DNA of 64,000 bases from Acetivibrio straminisolvens JCM 21531 (GCF_000521465.1 NZ_BAVR01000010.1:1-64000), one strand, 5' to 3'; counted from the first letter of the stretch, positions 51,182-60,296 are shown. The notes: a model not told the origin generated them from the sequence alone. A program made the numbers and translations.

Positions 51182-51588
51182 GAATACACCATCTTGGTTA
51201 TGCAGCTAAAACTATGGATGCTTCTATTGAGGAATTTCTAAAAATTGGGCGCAAAAAAGTAGGAAAAACTGTACTTGACGAGAATAGGAGGGTTTCAATT
51301 CAGTTTATGAATCTTGGGAATTATTGCATCGAACTGGTTGCACCAATGGATACCGAGTCTTCAATAAACAGCATTATTACCAAGTCAGTCAATACTCCAT
51401 ATCATATATGTTATAGTGTCGATAATATAGATGAGGCTGTTGGAAGACTGAAAAAAGAAGGTTATGTTTTAATAGAAAGACCCTCCTGTGCGGTTGCTAT
51501 TGATTCCCATAAAGACGCATTTTTGTACAATAGGAATATGGGGATAATTGAGCTGGTAGAAGAAAACACACGTAATAAATTAAATTAG
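51178..51588 (+). CDS. VOC (glyoxalase/bleomycin resistance fold) protein, start uncertain
   Basis: The VOC fold begins with a metal-binding strand IHHLGYA and runs through FMNLGNYCIELVAPMD to GIIELVEENTR. The only ATG (51214) would cut off that first strand, so the real start lies upstream, at 51175-51184, at a non-standard codon or at a base changed by sequencing error. VOC proteins can be epimerases, lyases or dioxygenases; next to FkbH and ACP it may act on the ACP-bound acyl group. No reaction is assigned. Confidence 0.7.
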   Translation: MRIHHLGYAAKTMDASIEEFLKIGRKKVGKTVLDENRRVSIQFMNLGNYCIELVAPMDTESSINSIITKSVNTPYHICYSVDNIDEAVGRLKKEGYVLIERPSCAVAIDSHKDAFLYNRNMGIIELVEENTRNKLN

Positions 51589-51698
51589 CTAGTAGAGAAA
51601 GATAGTTATTGTGAATACAATTGCTGTAAATATAAAGTGGCAGGAAAAATATGCCAAAGCCTCTAAATTGAACAGAGAAAGTTGACTGAGAGGTTGAT

Positions 51699-52762
51699 AT
51701 GGTGAATATAGGAATCAGAACTGATGGCAGTAGCGATATTGGCATGGGACATATAATGCGTTGTTTGTCACTGGCAAAAGGGTTTAGAAATGCCGGTGCC
51801 GGTGTTTTTTCTTAAGCCGGTTTGAACAGGGAATTTCAAGGATAAGGCAGGACAAGTTTGAAGTGATAGAAATGCAGTGTCGAAAGATCGGGCATTCAGA
51901 CGGCTTTTTCTATGGAGATGTTTCAGAACTTGAAGAGGATGCAGAAGAAATAATTTGCCGGATTAAGGAATTTAATCTGGATATACTGGTTATTGACTCC
52001 TATAACGTTAGCCGGGAGTTTTTTTTGAAGCTTAAGCCGCATATAAAAAAGCTTTGTTATATTGATGATGTGAATAAATTTGTATATCCTGTGGATGTGC
52101 TGATAAACGGCAATATTACAGCTACAACTTTTAACTACACCAAATACAGCAACGACGAAATTATGCTTTTGGGCTTGAAATATAATCTCATAAGGATGAA
52201 TTTAAAAACTTGTCCGAGAGAATAATAAACAGGGATGTACGAGAAATAATGATAACGACAGGGGGTTCAGACCCTTTTAATCTGAGCTTGAGGCTCGCCG
52301 GTATTATTCTTTCGGAGGAAGAATTCAAAGATATAGGGATTAATATTGTTGTAGGCAGCGGCTTTACCAATGTGGATAGCCTTCGGAAGCTGTGCAAAAA
52401 AAAATGCAAACGTTATACTGCATGAGAATGTCTCCAGAATGTCCGAAATAATGCTAAAGTCCGATATGGCAATATCGGCAGGCGGAAGCACATTGTACGA
52501 GTTATGTGCCTGTGGGACGCCAACTTTGGCAATTGTTATCGCCGATAACCAGAGGGAAATGGTGGATATGATGTCTTCCGAGGGCTACATAATCAGCTTG
52601 GGATGGCATGGAGAGCTCGCGGATATGGAGTTATTGCAAAAGATTAAGCTTTTGTGCGCGGATTATGAAAAAAGAGTATCTCTCAGCAAAAAAATGCAAA
52701 AGTTGGTGGATGGAGAAGGAGTAAGGCGTATAGTTGAAGAAATAATAAAAATAACTTCATGA
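51699..52762 (+). CDS. pseG: UDP-sugar hydrolase PseG, three frameshifts
   Basis: It removes UDP from the diacetamido-altrose before PseI. The N-terminus NIGIRTDGSSDIGMGHIMRC has the catalytic-base histidine of the family in GMGH. The C-terminal GT-B-like half has TTGGSDP and SAGGSTLYELCACGTP. Breaks: one T lost near 51812, one G lost near 52198, one extra A near 52400 (a run of nine). Repair gives about 354 aa. About 110 nt without a clear gene separates it from the VOC gene. Confidence 0.9.
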
Positions 52763-52819
52763 AATTATCCGTTCTATAAACCACGTTTAAATAAACTACA
52801 TTTTCAGGGAGAAATACAT

Positions 52820-53989
52820 ATGGATAAGAGAACAGAGCAGAGATTCATACCTTACGGACGTCAGTGGATTGACGAGGATGATATTAATGCCGTAGTTGAA
52901 GTATTAAGAGGAGATTATCTAACCACAGGCCCCAAAATAAAAGAATTTGAAGAGGATTTGGCACAGTATACCGGTGCAAAGTATGCTGTTGCCATATCCA
53001 ATGGAACAGCAGCGCTTCATGCGGCATGTTTTGCTGCAGGGATAAAAGAGGGGGACGAAGTGATCACCACTCCCATTACTTTTGCAGCTTCTGCCAACTG
53101 TTTGCTGTATATGGGGGCAAAGCCTGTATTTGCTGACATTGATCCCGATACCTACAATATTAATCCGAAGGAAATCAGGGCCAAGATTACCGAAAAAACC
53201 AAGGCAATCATACCGGTGCATTTTACCGGACAACCCTGTGATATGGACGAAATATTGAGAATTGCCGAGGAATATAATCTATTGGTAATAGAGGACGGAG
53301 CCCATGCCCTTGGTGCAGAGTATAAAGGTAGAAAAATCGGTAGTTTAGGAGATATCACAACCTTTAGCTTTCACCCGGTAAAGCATATCACGACCGGTGA
53401 AGGCGGTGCAATCACGACAAACAGTGAAGAATTGTATAAAAAACTCACTCTTTTCAGAACCCATGGCATAACAAGGGAAAAGGAAGACTTGTTGGAAAAT
53501 CACGGTCCATGGTATTATGAACAGCAGTATCTCGGCTATAATTACAGAATGACCGATATTCAGGCTGCCTTAGGTATAAGCCAGCTCAAAAAATCCGATA
53601 GATTTCTTAAATTAAGAAGAGATTATGCAAAACTCTATACTGAAGCTTTTGAGTCAATTGATGAGGTGGTTGTGCCATACCAGCTTGACGGAGCAAATTC
53701 ATCATGGCATTTGTACATTTTAAAGTTGAAGCCGGAGAGACTTAATTGCGGCAGGAAAAAGATATTTGAAGAACTCCAAGCAAGAAAGATAGGAGTAAAT
53801 GTCCACTACATTCCTGTATATTACCATCCGTTCTACAGAAAATTGGGATATAAAAAAGGTTTGTGTCCCCAGGCTGAAGATTTATATGAGAGAATAATAA
53901 CCCTTCCTCTGTTCCCCAAGATGGAAAGAGAGGATGTCGAGTATGTAATTTCAAATGTTAAGGATGTACTTCAAAAATATATTATATAG
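52820..53989 (+). CDS. pseC: UDP-4-amino-4,6-dideoxy-N-acetyl-altrosamine transaminase PseC
   Basis: This PLP-dependent DegT-family aminotransferase is the second step of the pathway. The intact 389-aa protein has the PLP lysine K188 in FSFHPVKHITTGEGG, the VIEDGAHALGAEYKG motif and the end-of-chain LPLFPKME. It starts FIPYGRQWIDEDDINAV, typical of PseC. The gene is followed by a sugar epimerase 15 nt later. Confidence 0.93.
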   Translation: MDKRTEQRFIPYGRQWIDEDDINAVVEVLRGDYLTTGPKIKEFEEDLAQYTGAKYAVAISNGTAALHAACFAAGIKEGDEVITTPITFAASANCLLYMGAKPVFADIDPDTYNINPKEIRAKITEKTKAIIPVHFTGQPCDMDEILRIAEEYNLLVIEDGAHALGAEYKGRKIGSLGDITTFSFHPVKHITTGEGGAITTNSEELYKKLTLFRTHGITREKEDLLENHGPWYYEQQYLGYNYRMTDIQAALGISQLKKSDRFLKLRRDYAKLYTEAFESIDEVVVPYQLDGANSSWHLYILKLKPERLNCGRKKIFEELQARKIGVNVHYIPVYYHPFYRKLGYKKGLCPQAEDLYERIITLPLFPKMEREDVEYVISNVKDVLQKYII

Positions 53990-54004
53990 AGAGGATGATG
54001 GAGC

Positions 54005-54946
54005 TTGAATATATTGGTAACGGGAGGCGCCGGATTTATAGGACGCTGGGTGGTTAAGAAACTTTTAGATGACGGGCACAAGGTGTGGGTATTGGACGAC
54101 CTTTCAAACGGTCAGCGCAAGAACATTGAAGAGTTCATGCAAAATTCCAATTTTGCCGGATTTGTTGAAGGCGATATCAAAAACATTCCTGTTCTTGAAA
54201 CTCTTTTTGAAAACAAGTTTGACATATGCTATCACTTAGCGGCAAGCATTAACGTACAGGACAGCATTGATGACCCGGGCACAACATTTCAAAATGATGT
54301 GGTGGGAACTTTTAACGTACTGGAACAGTGCAGGAAGTACAACACCAAAATCGTTTTCATGAGTACCTGCATGGTATATGACAGGGCAAACGATGAAAAA
54401 GGAATAACCGAAATACATCCCACAAAACCGGCTTCACCTTATGCGGGCAGCAAGATTGCAGGAGAGAATATGGTTTTATCCTACTGGTATGCCTATAAAC
54501 TGCCGGCAGTGGTAATACGCCCCTTCAATACTTACGGTCCCATGCAGAAATCCAGCGGCGAGGGCGGTGTTGTGGCTATTTTCATAAAGAGGAATCTGGA
54601 AGGACTTCCTCTTAATATATATGGAGACGGTTTTCAGACCAGGGATCTGCTCTATGTTGAAGACTGTGCGGAATTTGTGGTACAGGCCGGCTATTCCGAC
54701 AAAGTAAATGGGGAAATAGTAAATGCCGGGCTGGGTAAAGATATAAGCATTAATGATCTTGCATTTTTAATAGCTAAAGACAAAGAAAAAATAGTACATG
54801 TTCCCCATATTCATCCCCAAAGCGAGATATCAAAGCTTCTTTGCAACTACCAAAAGGCTAGAGAGCTTTTAGGATGGACTCCCAAAGTTTCTTTAGAGGA
54901 AGGTATAAAAAAGACGGAAGAATGGATAAAGAATCAAAGCTTTTAA
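54005..54946 (+). CDS. NAD-dependent sugar epimerase/dehydratase
   Basis: The 313-aa extended short-chain dehydrogenase has the NAD site GGAGFIG at residues 7-13, the STCMVYD strand and the YAGSK catalytic pair. It is of the UDP-glucose 4-epimerase-like type. It is not needed for the standard pseudaminic pathway, so it may make a variant sugar or feed a second glycan. The TTG start follows GATGGAG. A terminator follows 60 nt after the stop. Confidence 0.85.
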   Translation: MNILVTGGAGFIGRWVVKKLLDDGHKVWVLDDLSNGQRKNIEEFMQNSNFAGFVEGDIKNIPVLETLFENKFDICYHLAASINVQDSIDDPGTTFQNDVVGTFNVLEQCRKYNTKIVFMSTCMVYDRANDEKGITEIHPTKPASPYAGSKIAGENMVLSYWYAYKLPAVVIRPFNTYGPMQKSSGEGGVVAIFIKRNLEGLPLNIYGDGFQTRDLLYVEDCAEFVVQAGYSDKVNGEIVNAGLGKDISINDLAFLIAKDKEKIVHVPHIHPQSEISKLLCNYQKARELLGWTPKVSLEEGIKKTEEWIKNQSF

Positions 54947-55262
54947 AACCTGTAGAGAATGATAAATAAAAACGTTAATTATTGGAGTGATATACAAGGG
55001 AATAAAAAAGGATGTGAAAAGCCCAAATATAATCCTTTTTTATTCTATTTTCTTTTTTAAAATGTAGCTTAGTATCTTAATAATATTCACAATCTCCATT
55101 GTATTTCTTGCCGAAATATTTTTGCAAGTGTTCGTCAATTGTTTAATTGGTAATCTATTAACAGTATAGTTATCATTTTGTCTAAAATAAGTGCCATAAA
55201 ATGTCGAAGATAGAAATGTAAATTGGTGAATGTGTAAGAAAGTAATGGGGGGGAAGTAGAAG
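54947..55262 (+). other. Intergenic region with terminator before a methyltransferase gene
   Basis: This is 316 nt without coding signal. The first part holds a terminator (55004-55043). The rest is AT-rich with TATAGT and TATCAT boxes but no -35 at proper spacing. A GGGGGGG ribosome site starts near 55249, before the next gene. Confidence 0.5.
55004..55043 (+). terminator. Terminator closing the glycosylation operon
   Basis: A 10-bp stem (55004-55013 with 55032-55041) is AT-rich outside and GC inside, ending in T. It follows the epimerase gene by about 60 nt. Confidence 0.75.
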
Positions 55263-56168
55263 ATGGAGAAATTAAAGATGCTGGGCAAAATTAAATATCT
55301 ATATTTTGAAAATAAGAATATTATTAGATATTTAAAAGAAATTGAAGGGAAAAAAGATAATTCCATTGAGGATATCATGATTAGTTATGATTTCCAGGCA
55401 GGAAGCTATACAGAGGCTTATAAAAGAGAACCAAAGTTAAAAGAATATTTTTGCTCTTGCCTTGCTAAAATAATTAATAATTTGGAAGACTATGATTCAA
55501 TACTGGAAGTTGGTGTAGGCGAAGGAACTACTTTAGGACCTCTGTTAAAAAAGTTAAAGAAGAAGATAATCAAATGCTACGGTTTTGATATATCCTGGTC
55601 CAGAATTAAATATGCCAATAAGTTCTTAAATGAAATCGGCATAAACAATGTATACCTATTTTGCGGTGATTTGTTTTCCACACCACTAAAGGATAATTCG
55701 ATAGATATTGTATATACATGCCATTCAATTGAACCTAATGGAGGTAGAGAGAAAGAGGCACTTAAAGAGTTATACCGTATTACAAATAAATACTTGATTT
55801 TATTGGAACCATCTTATGAATTTGCATCTGAGGAAGCCAGAAAAAGAATGGAATATCATGGATATGTTACGAACCTGTATAAAACGGCAAAAGAAAGCGG
55901 TTATGACGTTATTGAACATAGATTGTTTGGGGTGTCTCAAAATCCGCTAAATCCCACAGGATTGATAATTATAAGAAAAAATCATGAAGAAAAGAAATTT
56001 GAAAAAAGCATTCAGCATCCGATATGTTGTCCGGTTACAAAAACAGATCTTATAAAAAAGAACAGTGTATATTTTTCAAATGAGAGTTTTCTTGCATATC
56101 CAATAGTTGAGGGTATACCTTGTTTGCTGCTTCAAAATTCTATTGTTGCAACAAAGTTTTTGGATTAA
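55263..56168 (+). CDS. Class I SAM-dependent methyltransferase with C-terminal Trm112-like domain
   Basis: The 301-aa intact protein has SAM motif ILEVGVGEGTTLGPLL, the substrate-side block DIVYTCHSIEPNG and a C-terminal zinc-ribbon-like tail (HPICCPVTKTDLI, then YPIVEGIPCLL) as in the Trm112 family fused to some methyltransferases. It has its own transcription unit between the sugar operon terminator and flaG. The acceptor is unknown; a part in glycan capping is inferred from position. Confidence 0.78.
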   Translation: MEKLKMLGKIKYLYFENKNIIRYLKEIEGKKDNSIEDIMISYDFQAGSYTEAYKREPKLKEYFCSCLAKIINNLEDYDSILEVGVGEGTTLGPLLKKLKKKIIKCYGFDISWSRIKYANKFLNEIGINNVYLFCGDLFSTPLKDNSIDIVYTCHSIEPNGGREKEALKELYRITNKYLILLEPSYEFASEEARKRMEYHGYVTNLYKTAKESGYDVIEHRLFGVSQNPLNPTGLIIIRKNHEEKKFEKSIQHPICCPVTKTDLIKKNSVYFSNESFLAYPIVEGIPCLLLQNSIVATKFLD

Positions 56169-56176
56169 ACATTTAC

Positions 56177-56204
56177 TAAATAAATTTTAAAAATCCTCCG
56201 ATAT
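56177..56204 (+). promoter_or_regulatory. Sigma-D (sigma-28) type promoter of flaG-fliD-fliS
   Basis: TAAA (56177-56180), 16 nt, then TCCGATAT (56197-56204), seven of eight matching GCCGATAT. The spacing equals that of the flagellin promoter. The predicted start near 56211 is 26 nt before flaG. Confidence 0.7.
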
Positions 56205-56236
56205 TCTTTATGAGAAAGATTCACGGAGGGATTATT

Positions 56237-56620
56237 ATGAAAATTGATAGCATGGATGCTGCAAAATTACAGGTTTTTAAAACTCAGAATAAAGATTATC
56301 AACCAAATACCATAAATCCCGGCAAAGAAGCATCGAATGGAAGAAAAGTAGGTTCGGATGCATATTTGCAGGAAAACGAAAAAAGCGAAAAACTATCACA
56401 AAAGACTATTATGAATGCAATTGAGAAAGCAAACAAGGCTATAAACGGTATTCATACACAGTTGGAATTTTCCGTACACGAGAAAAGTAAAGAAATCATG
56501 GTGAAAGTTATTGATTCCGAAACTAAAGAAGTTATAAGGGAAATACCGCCGGAGAAAATACTGGATATGGTAGCGGCGATGCTGGAAATGGCGGGAATCA
56601 TAGTTGATGAGAGGGGTTGA
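56237..56620 (+). CDS. flaG: FlaG family protein
   Basis: FlaG influences flagellar filament length. The product (127 aa) has a variable N-terminus and the conserved C-terminal domain LEFSVHEKSKEIMVKVIDSE with VIREIPPEKILDMVAAM. I start at the ATG 6 nt after GGAGGG. Its stop lies 5 nt before the favoured fliD start, and a sigma-D-type promoter sits upstream. Confidence 0.9.
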   Translation: MKIDSMDAAKLQVFKTQNKDYQPNTINPGKEASNGRKVGSDAYLQENEKSEKLSQKTIMNAIEKANKAINGIHTQLEFSVHEKSKEIMVKVIDSETKEVIREIPPEKILDMVAAMLEMAGIIVDERG

Positions 56621-56625
56621 ATCCG

Positions 56626-59139
56626 GTGGCGGTCAATGGAATTTCAAATATGATTAACAGCAGAATAAGACTTACAGGAATGTCCTCAGGTCTTGATACT
56701 GACACTATTATACAGCAGCTAATGAGTATTGAAAATGCAAAGATTAATAAGATAAAACAGGAAAGACAGATATTGGAATGGAAGCGGGACGGATACAGGG
56801 ATATAATAAGCAAATTAAGAAGTATTACAGATGAGTATTTCAATGTCTTGAAGCCTAAGACCAATTTTACGTCTACAAGTGCGTTTGCATCTTTTAAAGT
56901 AAATTCAAGCAATGAATCCGTTGTGACGGTAACTGCCAATGCAGGAGCGGCTTCTAAGACCCACAGCATTACGGTTAGCTCACTGGCATCTGCAGCAAAA
57001 ATTGTGGGCACATCGGGATTAGTTGACGGTATTAAAGGAAGCAATACGGTAAGCAGCTTTTCCCTTCAGGGAAGAGAAATAGAGGTTACTTTGGATGGAG
57101 TTAAAAAGACAATAGCTTTAGAAGATTATGCCAACATCAATGATCTTGAAACAAAGCTTGAGTCTGCCTTGGATAAAGCCTTTGGTGCAGGGAAAATCGA
57201 TGTTGTGACAACAGGCGGTGCGATAGAGTTTAAATGTCTTGTCAATGGTAGTACATTAAGTATAAGTGAACCGGCAAATAATTATATTTCATCTTTAGGT
57301 TTTTCAAACGGACAGAAAAACTATATCACAGGAAGCTCGGATGTAAAATCCGATTATTCATTATACACCAACGGAAGCTTTAAAATAACCGTCGGAAACG
57401 GTGAAGCTCAGACTATAAATATTTCCGGTGCGACGGATATAAATGATCTTACCGCTAAAATCCAGCAAGCTATTGACGGTAATTCTGAGCTTAGCGGTAA
57501 AGTACATGTGAGCAACGACGGAAGCAAATTAAGCTTTACAACTCTTTCAGGAGAGACAGTGAAGTTGACTTCAGGCGATTCCAACAATGTGCTGGACAAG
57601 CTGGGATTTGCCAACGGAGCGATTGTATCCGGGACAAGTTCAAGTGTCATAGACTTAAGCGGAAATGAAAAGGGTAAGACCTTCATTATAAATGTAAATG
57701 GAGTAGACAAAACTATTGAGATAGACAAAGACTATAGTGATTTGGAAGAACTGGCATCATACATTCAAAGCCAGTTGGGAGGCACTGTAAATGTAACGAA
57801 AGATGCTTCAAGTAATAAGCTGATTTTTTCAAGCAGCGGCTCAGACAAGCTGATATTTAAAAAGGGTCCTGAAGACGGACTGGAAAAACTGGGATTTACT
57901 GCTACGGACAACAAGAGCAATAAGATATCTATGTCGGCAAAACTTGACGACTTTAAGTCAAACTTCAAAAGTGATTTGAATGTAGCGGATCCGAATGCAA
58001 ATATCATCTTTACCATAAATAATGAAACTATTGATGTGGGTAAGACTTATGCAAATGCAACTTTAAATGATGTAATCAATGCCATTAATTCCAGCAAAGC
58101 AGGGGTGAAGGTAAGCTATGACTCCCTCAACGATAGATTCATTATGGAATCGAAGACTTTGGGTGCGGCTTCAACGATAGAAATTACCGACACCGACCCT
58201 GCAAATGGATTACTTAAAGCAATAGGACTGGTGGGGGGAACCTATACTGCCGGTACAGATGCCGAGTTTACTTTGGATGGGGTTTCCGGCATGAAACGAA
58301 GCACCAATGAATTTACCATAGATGGTGTAACCTATACCCTTAAGGGAACTTCTGCCGACCCGGTAACGATTGATGTTAAGGGAGATATAGATGCTGTCGT
58401 TAATAATATAAAGAATTTTGTGAACAGCTATAATGAAATGATAGCAAAAATCACTTCTGTTCTTACGGAAGAAAGAGACAGGGATTACTTGCCGCTTACA
58501 GACGATCAAAAGAAAGCGATGAGTGAAGATGATATAAAGAAATGGGAGGAAAAGGCTAAATCAGGTTTGCTAAGAAGCGACAGCATATTGGAGAATATCG
58601 TAACAAACCTAAGAAGAGCTTTATATGACAAGGTAGAAGGAACTTCCCTGAGCCTTTATCAAATAGGAATTACAACAGGGTTATACCAGGACAAGGGCAA
58701 GCTTGTCATAGATGAGGAAAAACTTAAGGCAGCACTTAACGATAATTATGATGCAGTAGTTCAACTTTTTACCCAGAGTTCACAATATACATACAGCGAA
58801 TCTTTAAATGATCCGGCAAAAAGGGCAACAAGATACAATGAATCCGGAATAGCTCAGAGAATTAATGACATACTCCAAGACAACATTAGGATTACAAGAA
58901 ATGCAAGCGGGCAGAAAGGTATCTTGCTCGAAAAGGCAGGACTGGTAGGAGATTTGACGGAGTTTGACAATCTAATAGTGAATGAAATGAAAGAAAAGGA
59001 CACTCTAATCGACAAAATGCTGGCAAAACTCTATGAAAAAGAGGAATACTATTACAGAAAGTTTGCAGCGATGGAGAAAATGCTCGATGCGATGAACAGC
59101 CAGTCATCGTGGTTGTCGCAGCAATTTTCAAATTATTAA
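56626..59139 (+). CDS. fliD: Flagellar filament cap protein FliD
   Basis: FliD (HAP2) caps the growing filament and inserts flagellin. The N-terminal domain is RLTGMSSGLDTDTIIQQLMS; the C-terminal coil ends DAMNSQSSWLSQQFSNY. At about 837 aa it is larger than common FliD proteins. The extra length is several related hook-IN-like modules of about 80-90 residues (beginning near REIEVTLDG, FKITVGNGE, FIINVNGVD and IIFTINNETID). The start is GTG at 56626, 9 nt after AGAGGGG; TTG at 56617 is possible. The frame is intact. Confidence 0.93.
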   Translation: MAVNGISNMINSRIRLTGMSSGLDTDTIIQQLMSIENAKINKIKQERQILEWKRDGYRDIISKLRSITDEYFNVLKPKTNFTSTSAFASFKVNSSNESVVTVTANAGAASKTHSITVSSLASAAKIVGTSGLVDGIKGSNTVSSFSLQGREIEVTLDGVKKTIALEDYANINDLETKLESALDKAFGAGKIDVVTTGGAIEFKCLVNGSTLSISEPANNYISSLGFSNGQKNYITGSSDVKSDYSLYTNGSFKITVGNGEAQTINISGATDINDLTAKIQQAIDGNSELSGKVHVSNDGSKLSFTTLSGETVKLTSGDSNNVLDKLGFANGAIVSGTSSSVIDLSGNEKGKTFIINVNGVDKTIEIDKDYSDLEELASYIQSQLGGTVNVTKDASSNKLIFSSSGSDKLIFKKGPEDGLEKLGFTATDNKSNKISMSAKLDDFKSNFKSDLNVADPNANIIFTINNETIDVGKTYANATLNDVINAINSSKAGVKVSYDSLNDRFIMESKTLGAASTIEITDTDPANGLLKAIGLVGGTYTAGTDAEFTLDGVSGMKRSTNEFTIDGVTYTLKGTSADPVTIDVKGDIDAVVNNIKNFVNSYNEMIAKITSVLTEERDRDYLPLTDDQKKAMSEDDIKKWEEKAKSGLLRSDSILENIVTNLRRALYDKVEGTSLSLYQIGITTGLYQDKGKLVIDEEKLKAALNDNYDAVVQLFTQSSQYTYSESLNDPAKRATRYNESGIAQRINDILQDNIRITRNASGQKGILLEKAGLVGDLTEFDNLIVNEMKEKDTLIDKMLAKLYEKEEYYYRKFAAMEKMLDAMNSQSSWLSQQFSNY

Positions 59140-59204
59140 CGTTGATTTGTTGAACAAATAAGGAAAACGTATGGCTACATCTAATAAACCTTGGAGGGAT
59201 TTTA

Positions 59205-59609
59205 ATGGCATTTAAAAATGCATATGATCAGTATAAGGAGAATTCGGTATATACCGCATCTCCCGAAGAACTGACATTAATGCTGTATAATGGCCTTGTA
59301 AAGTTTTTGATGCAAGCAGAAATGGCTCTAAATGATAAAAATATTGAGAAGGCAAACAAAAGTATTATAAAGGCTCAGGATATTATTTCAGAATTCCGCT
59401 GTACGCTGGATATGAAATATGATATTGCGCATCAATTGGAGCTTTTGTATGATTATATGTACAGAAGGCTTGTGGATGCAAACTTAAAGAAGGACAGTGC
59501 TATTGTTGAAGAAGTGCTGGGATTTGCAAAGGAACTTCGAGACACATGGGAACAGGCAATGAAAATTGCAAGGCAGCAAAATTCAAGAACAGCTCAAGTG
59601 GCTAAATAG
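59205..59609 (+). CDS. fliS: Flagellin export chaperone FliS
   Basis: FliS binds the C-terminal helices of flagellin and prevents early polymerisation. The 134-aa four-helix protein has NAYDQYKENSVYTASPEELT and LMLYNGLVKFLMQAEMAL, the family signature. It follows fliD by 65 nt with a GGAGGG site. The flagellin tails it must bind (NMVPQGVLQLLG type) are nearly identical in all three copies. Confidence 0.95.
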   Translation: MAFKNAYDQYKENSVYTASPEELTLMLYNGLVKFLMQAEMALNDKNIEKANKSIIKAQDIISEFRCTLDMKYDIAHQLELLYDYMYRRLVDANLKKDSAIVEEVLGFAKELRDTWEQAMKIARQQNSRTAQVAK

Positions 59610-59620
59610 GAGAGATTTTA

Positions 59621-60110
59621 ATGAACAATACTCCGGACGGAGTATATTCAAAGACTTGTTGAAATATCTCAACAAAAGATTGATTGTCTTAAGAGCATAC
59701 TTTCGTTGACCACGGCTCAGGCTGAGGCGATAAACGAAGAGGGTATGGACGGGCTTTCGAAGCTTATTGACGAAAAGCAGATTAAAATCGATGAAATCAA
59801 CAGTTTGGACGAAAAGTTCAATGAGTGTTTTACAGCACTTAAGCAAAAGCTTGGTATAAACAGCCTGGATGAAGCAGGGAGACTAGGTATAAAGGGTGCG
59901 AAAGAATTGCAGGAGCTTGTTTCCGAGATAATGGTTTTTCTGAGGGAAATAAGCGAAATAGAGAAGAAGAATAAAGAGAAGGCAAATGGCCTTTTAAATG
60001 AGCTTGGAGCTAAAATAAGGGAAATAAGGGAAGGAAGAAGAGTAAGCTCTGCCTACAGCCCCACTGCTTCGTTAAGTCCGCCATCGTACTTTATCGACAA
60101 AAAGAAGTAG
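59621..60110 (+). CDS. Probable flagellar chaperone at the fliT position, frameshifted near the start
   Basis: The roughly 162-aa helical protein (ISQQKIDCLKSILSLTTAQA, INSLDEKFNECFTALKQKLG) is of the FlgN/FliT kind, and its place directly after fliS is that of fliT in Bacillus. The first codons are out of frame with the rest: removing one A near 59625 gives MTILRTEYIQRLVEIS. The similarity to FliT is structural and positional rather than clear in sequence. A terminator follows. Confidence 0.65.
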
Positions 60111-60114
60111 TTTG

Positions 60115-60141
60115 AAACCTCGGATTTTCCGAGGTTTTTAT
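60115..60141 (+). terminator. Terminator of the flaG-fliD-fliS unit
   Basis: A perfect 10-bp stem (60115-60124 with 60128-60137) is followed by T-rich sequence that leads straight into repeat copy 1. Confidence 0.85.
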
Positions 60142-60143
60142 TT

Positions 60144-60206
60144 TTTGGCCTCTTGGAATGAAATGAAAGAGGCAAAAGAGAAGGGACTCGATGTCCCGAG
60201 CTTTTA
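60144..60206 (+). repeat. 63-bp direct repeat, copy 1
   Basis: It is identical over 63 bases to 60510-60572. It holds two hairpins: GCCTCTT/AAGAGGC, and a second with AAAAG/CTTTT outside GGGAC/GTCCC. It starts within the T tract of the preceding terminator. A 14-codon frame (MKEAKEKGLDVPSF) runs through it without an obvious ribosome site. Confidence 0.85.
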
Positions 60207-60296
60207 ATTTGCTTAAGTATTTGTTTCACTAAATTATGTTGACGGTTGACATTAGTATATTCCATTGAATATAATAATAGTGGCAATTGAATATTT

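Noticed and set aside
51611-51685. 24-codon GTG ORF before pseG
   Set aside because: There is no ribosome site, no recognisable family, and it is too short to judge.
56192-56233. Hairpin hiding the flaG ribosome site (AATCCTCCG with CGGAGGGATT)
   Set aside because: Its 5' arm overlaps the -10 box of the sigma-D promoter and lies upstream of the predicted transcript start, so the arm would not be in the mRNA.
60168-60210. 14-codon frame MKEAKEKGLDVPSF in the 63-bp repeats as a small gene
   Set aside because: No ribosome site precedes it, and the frame upstream runs through terminator hairpins. The composition is protein-like, so it is recorded but not called.
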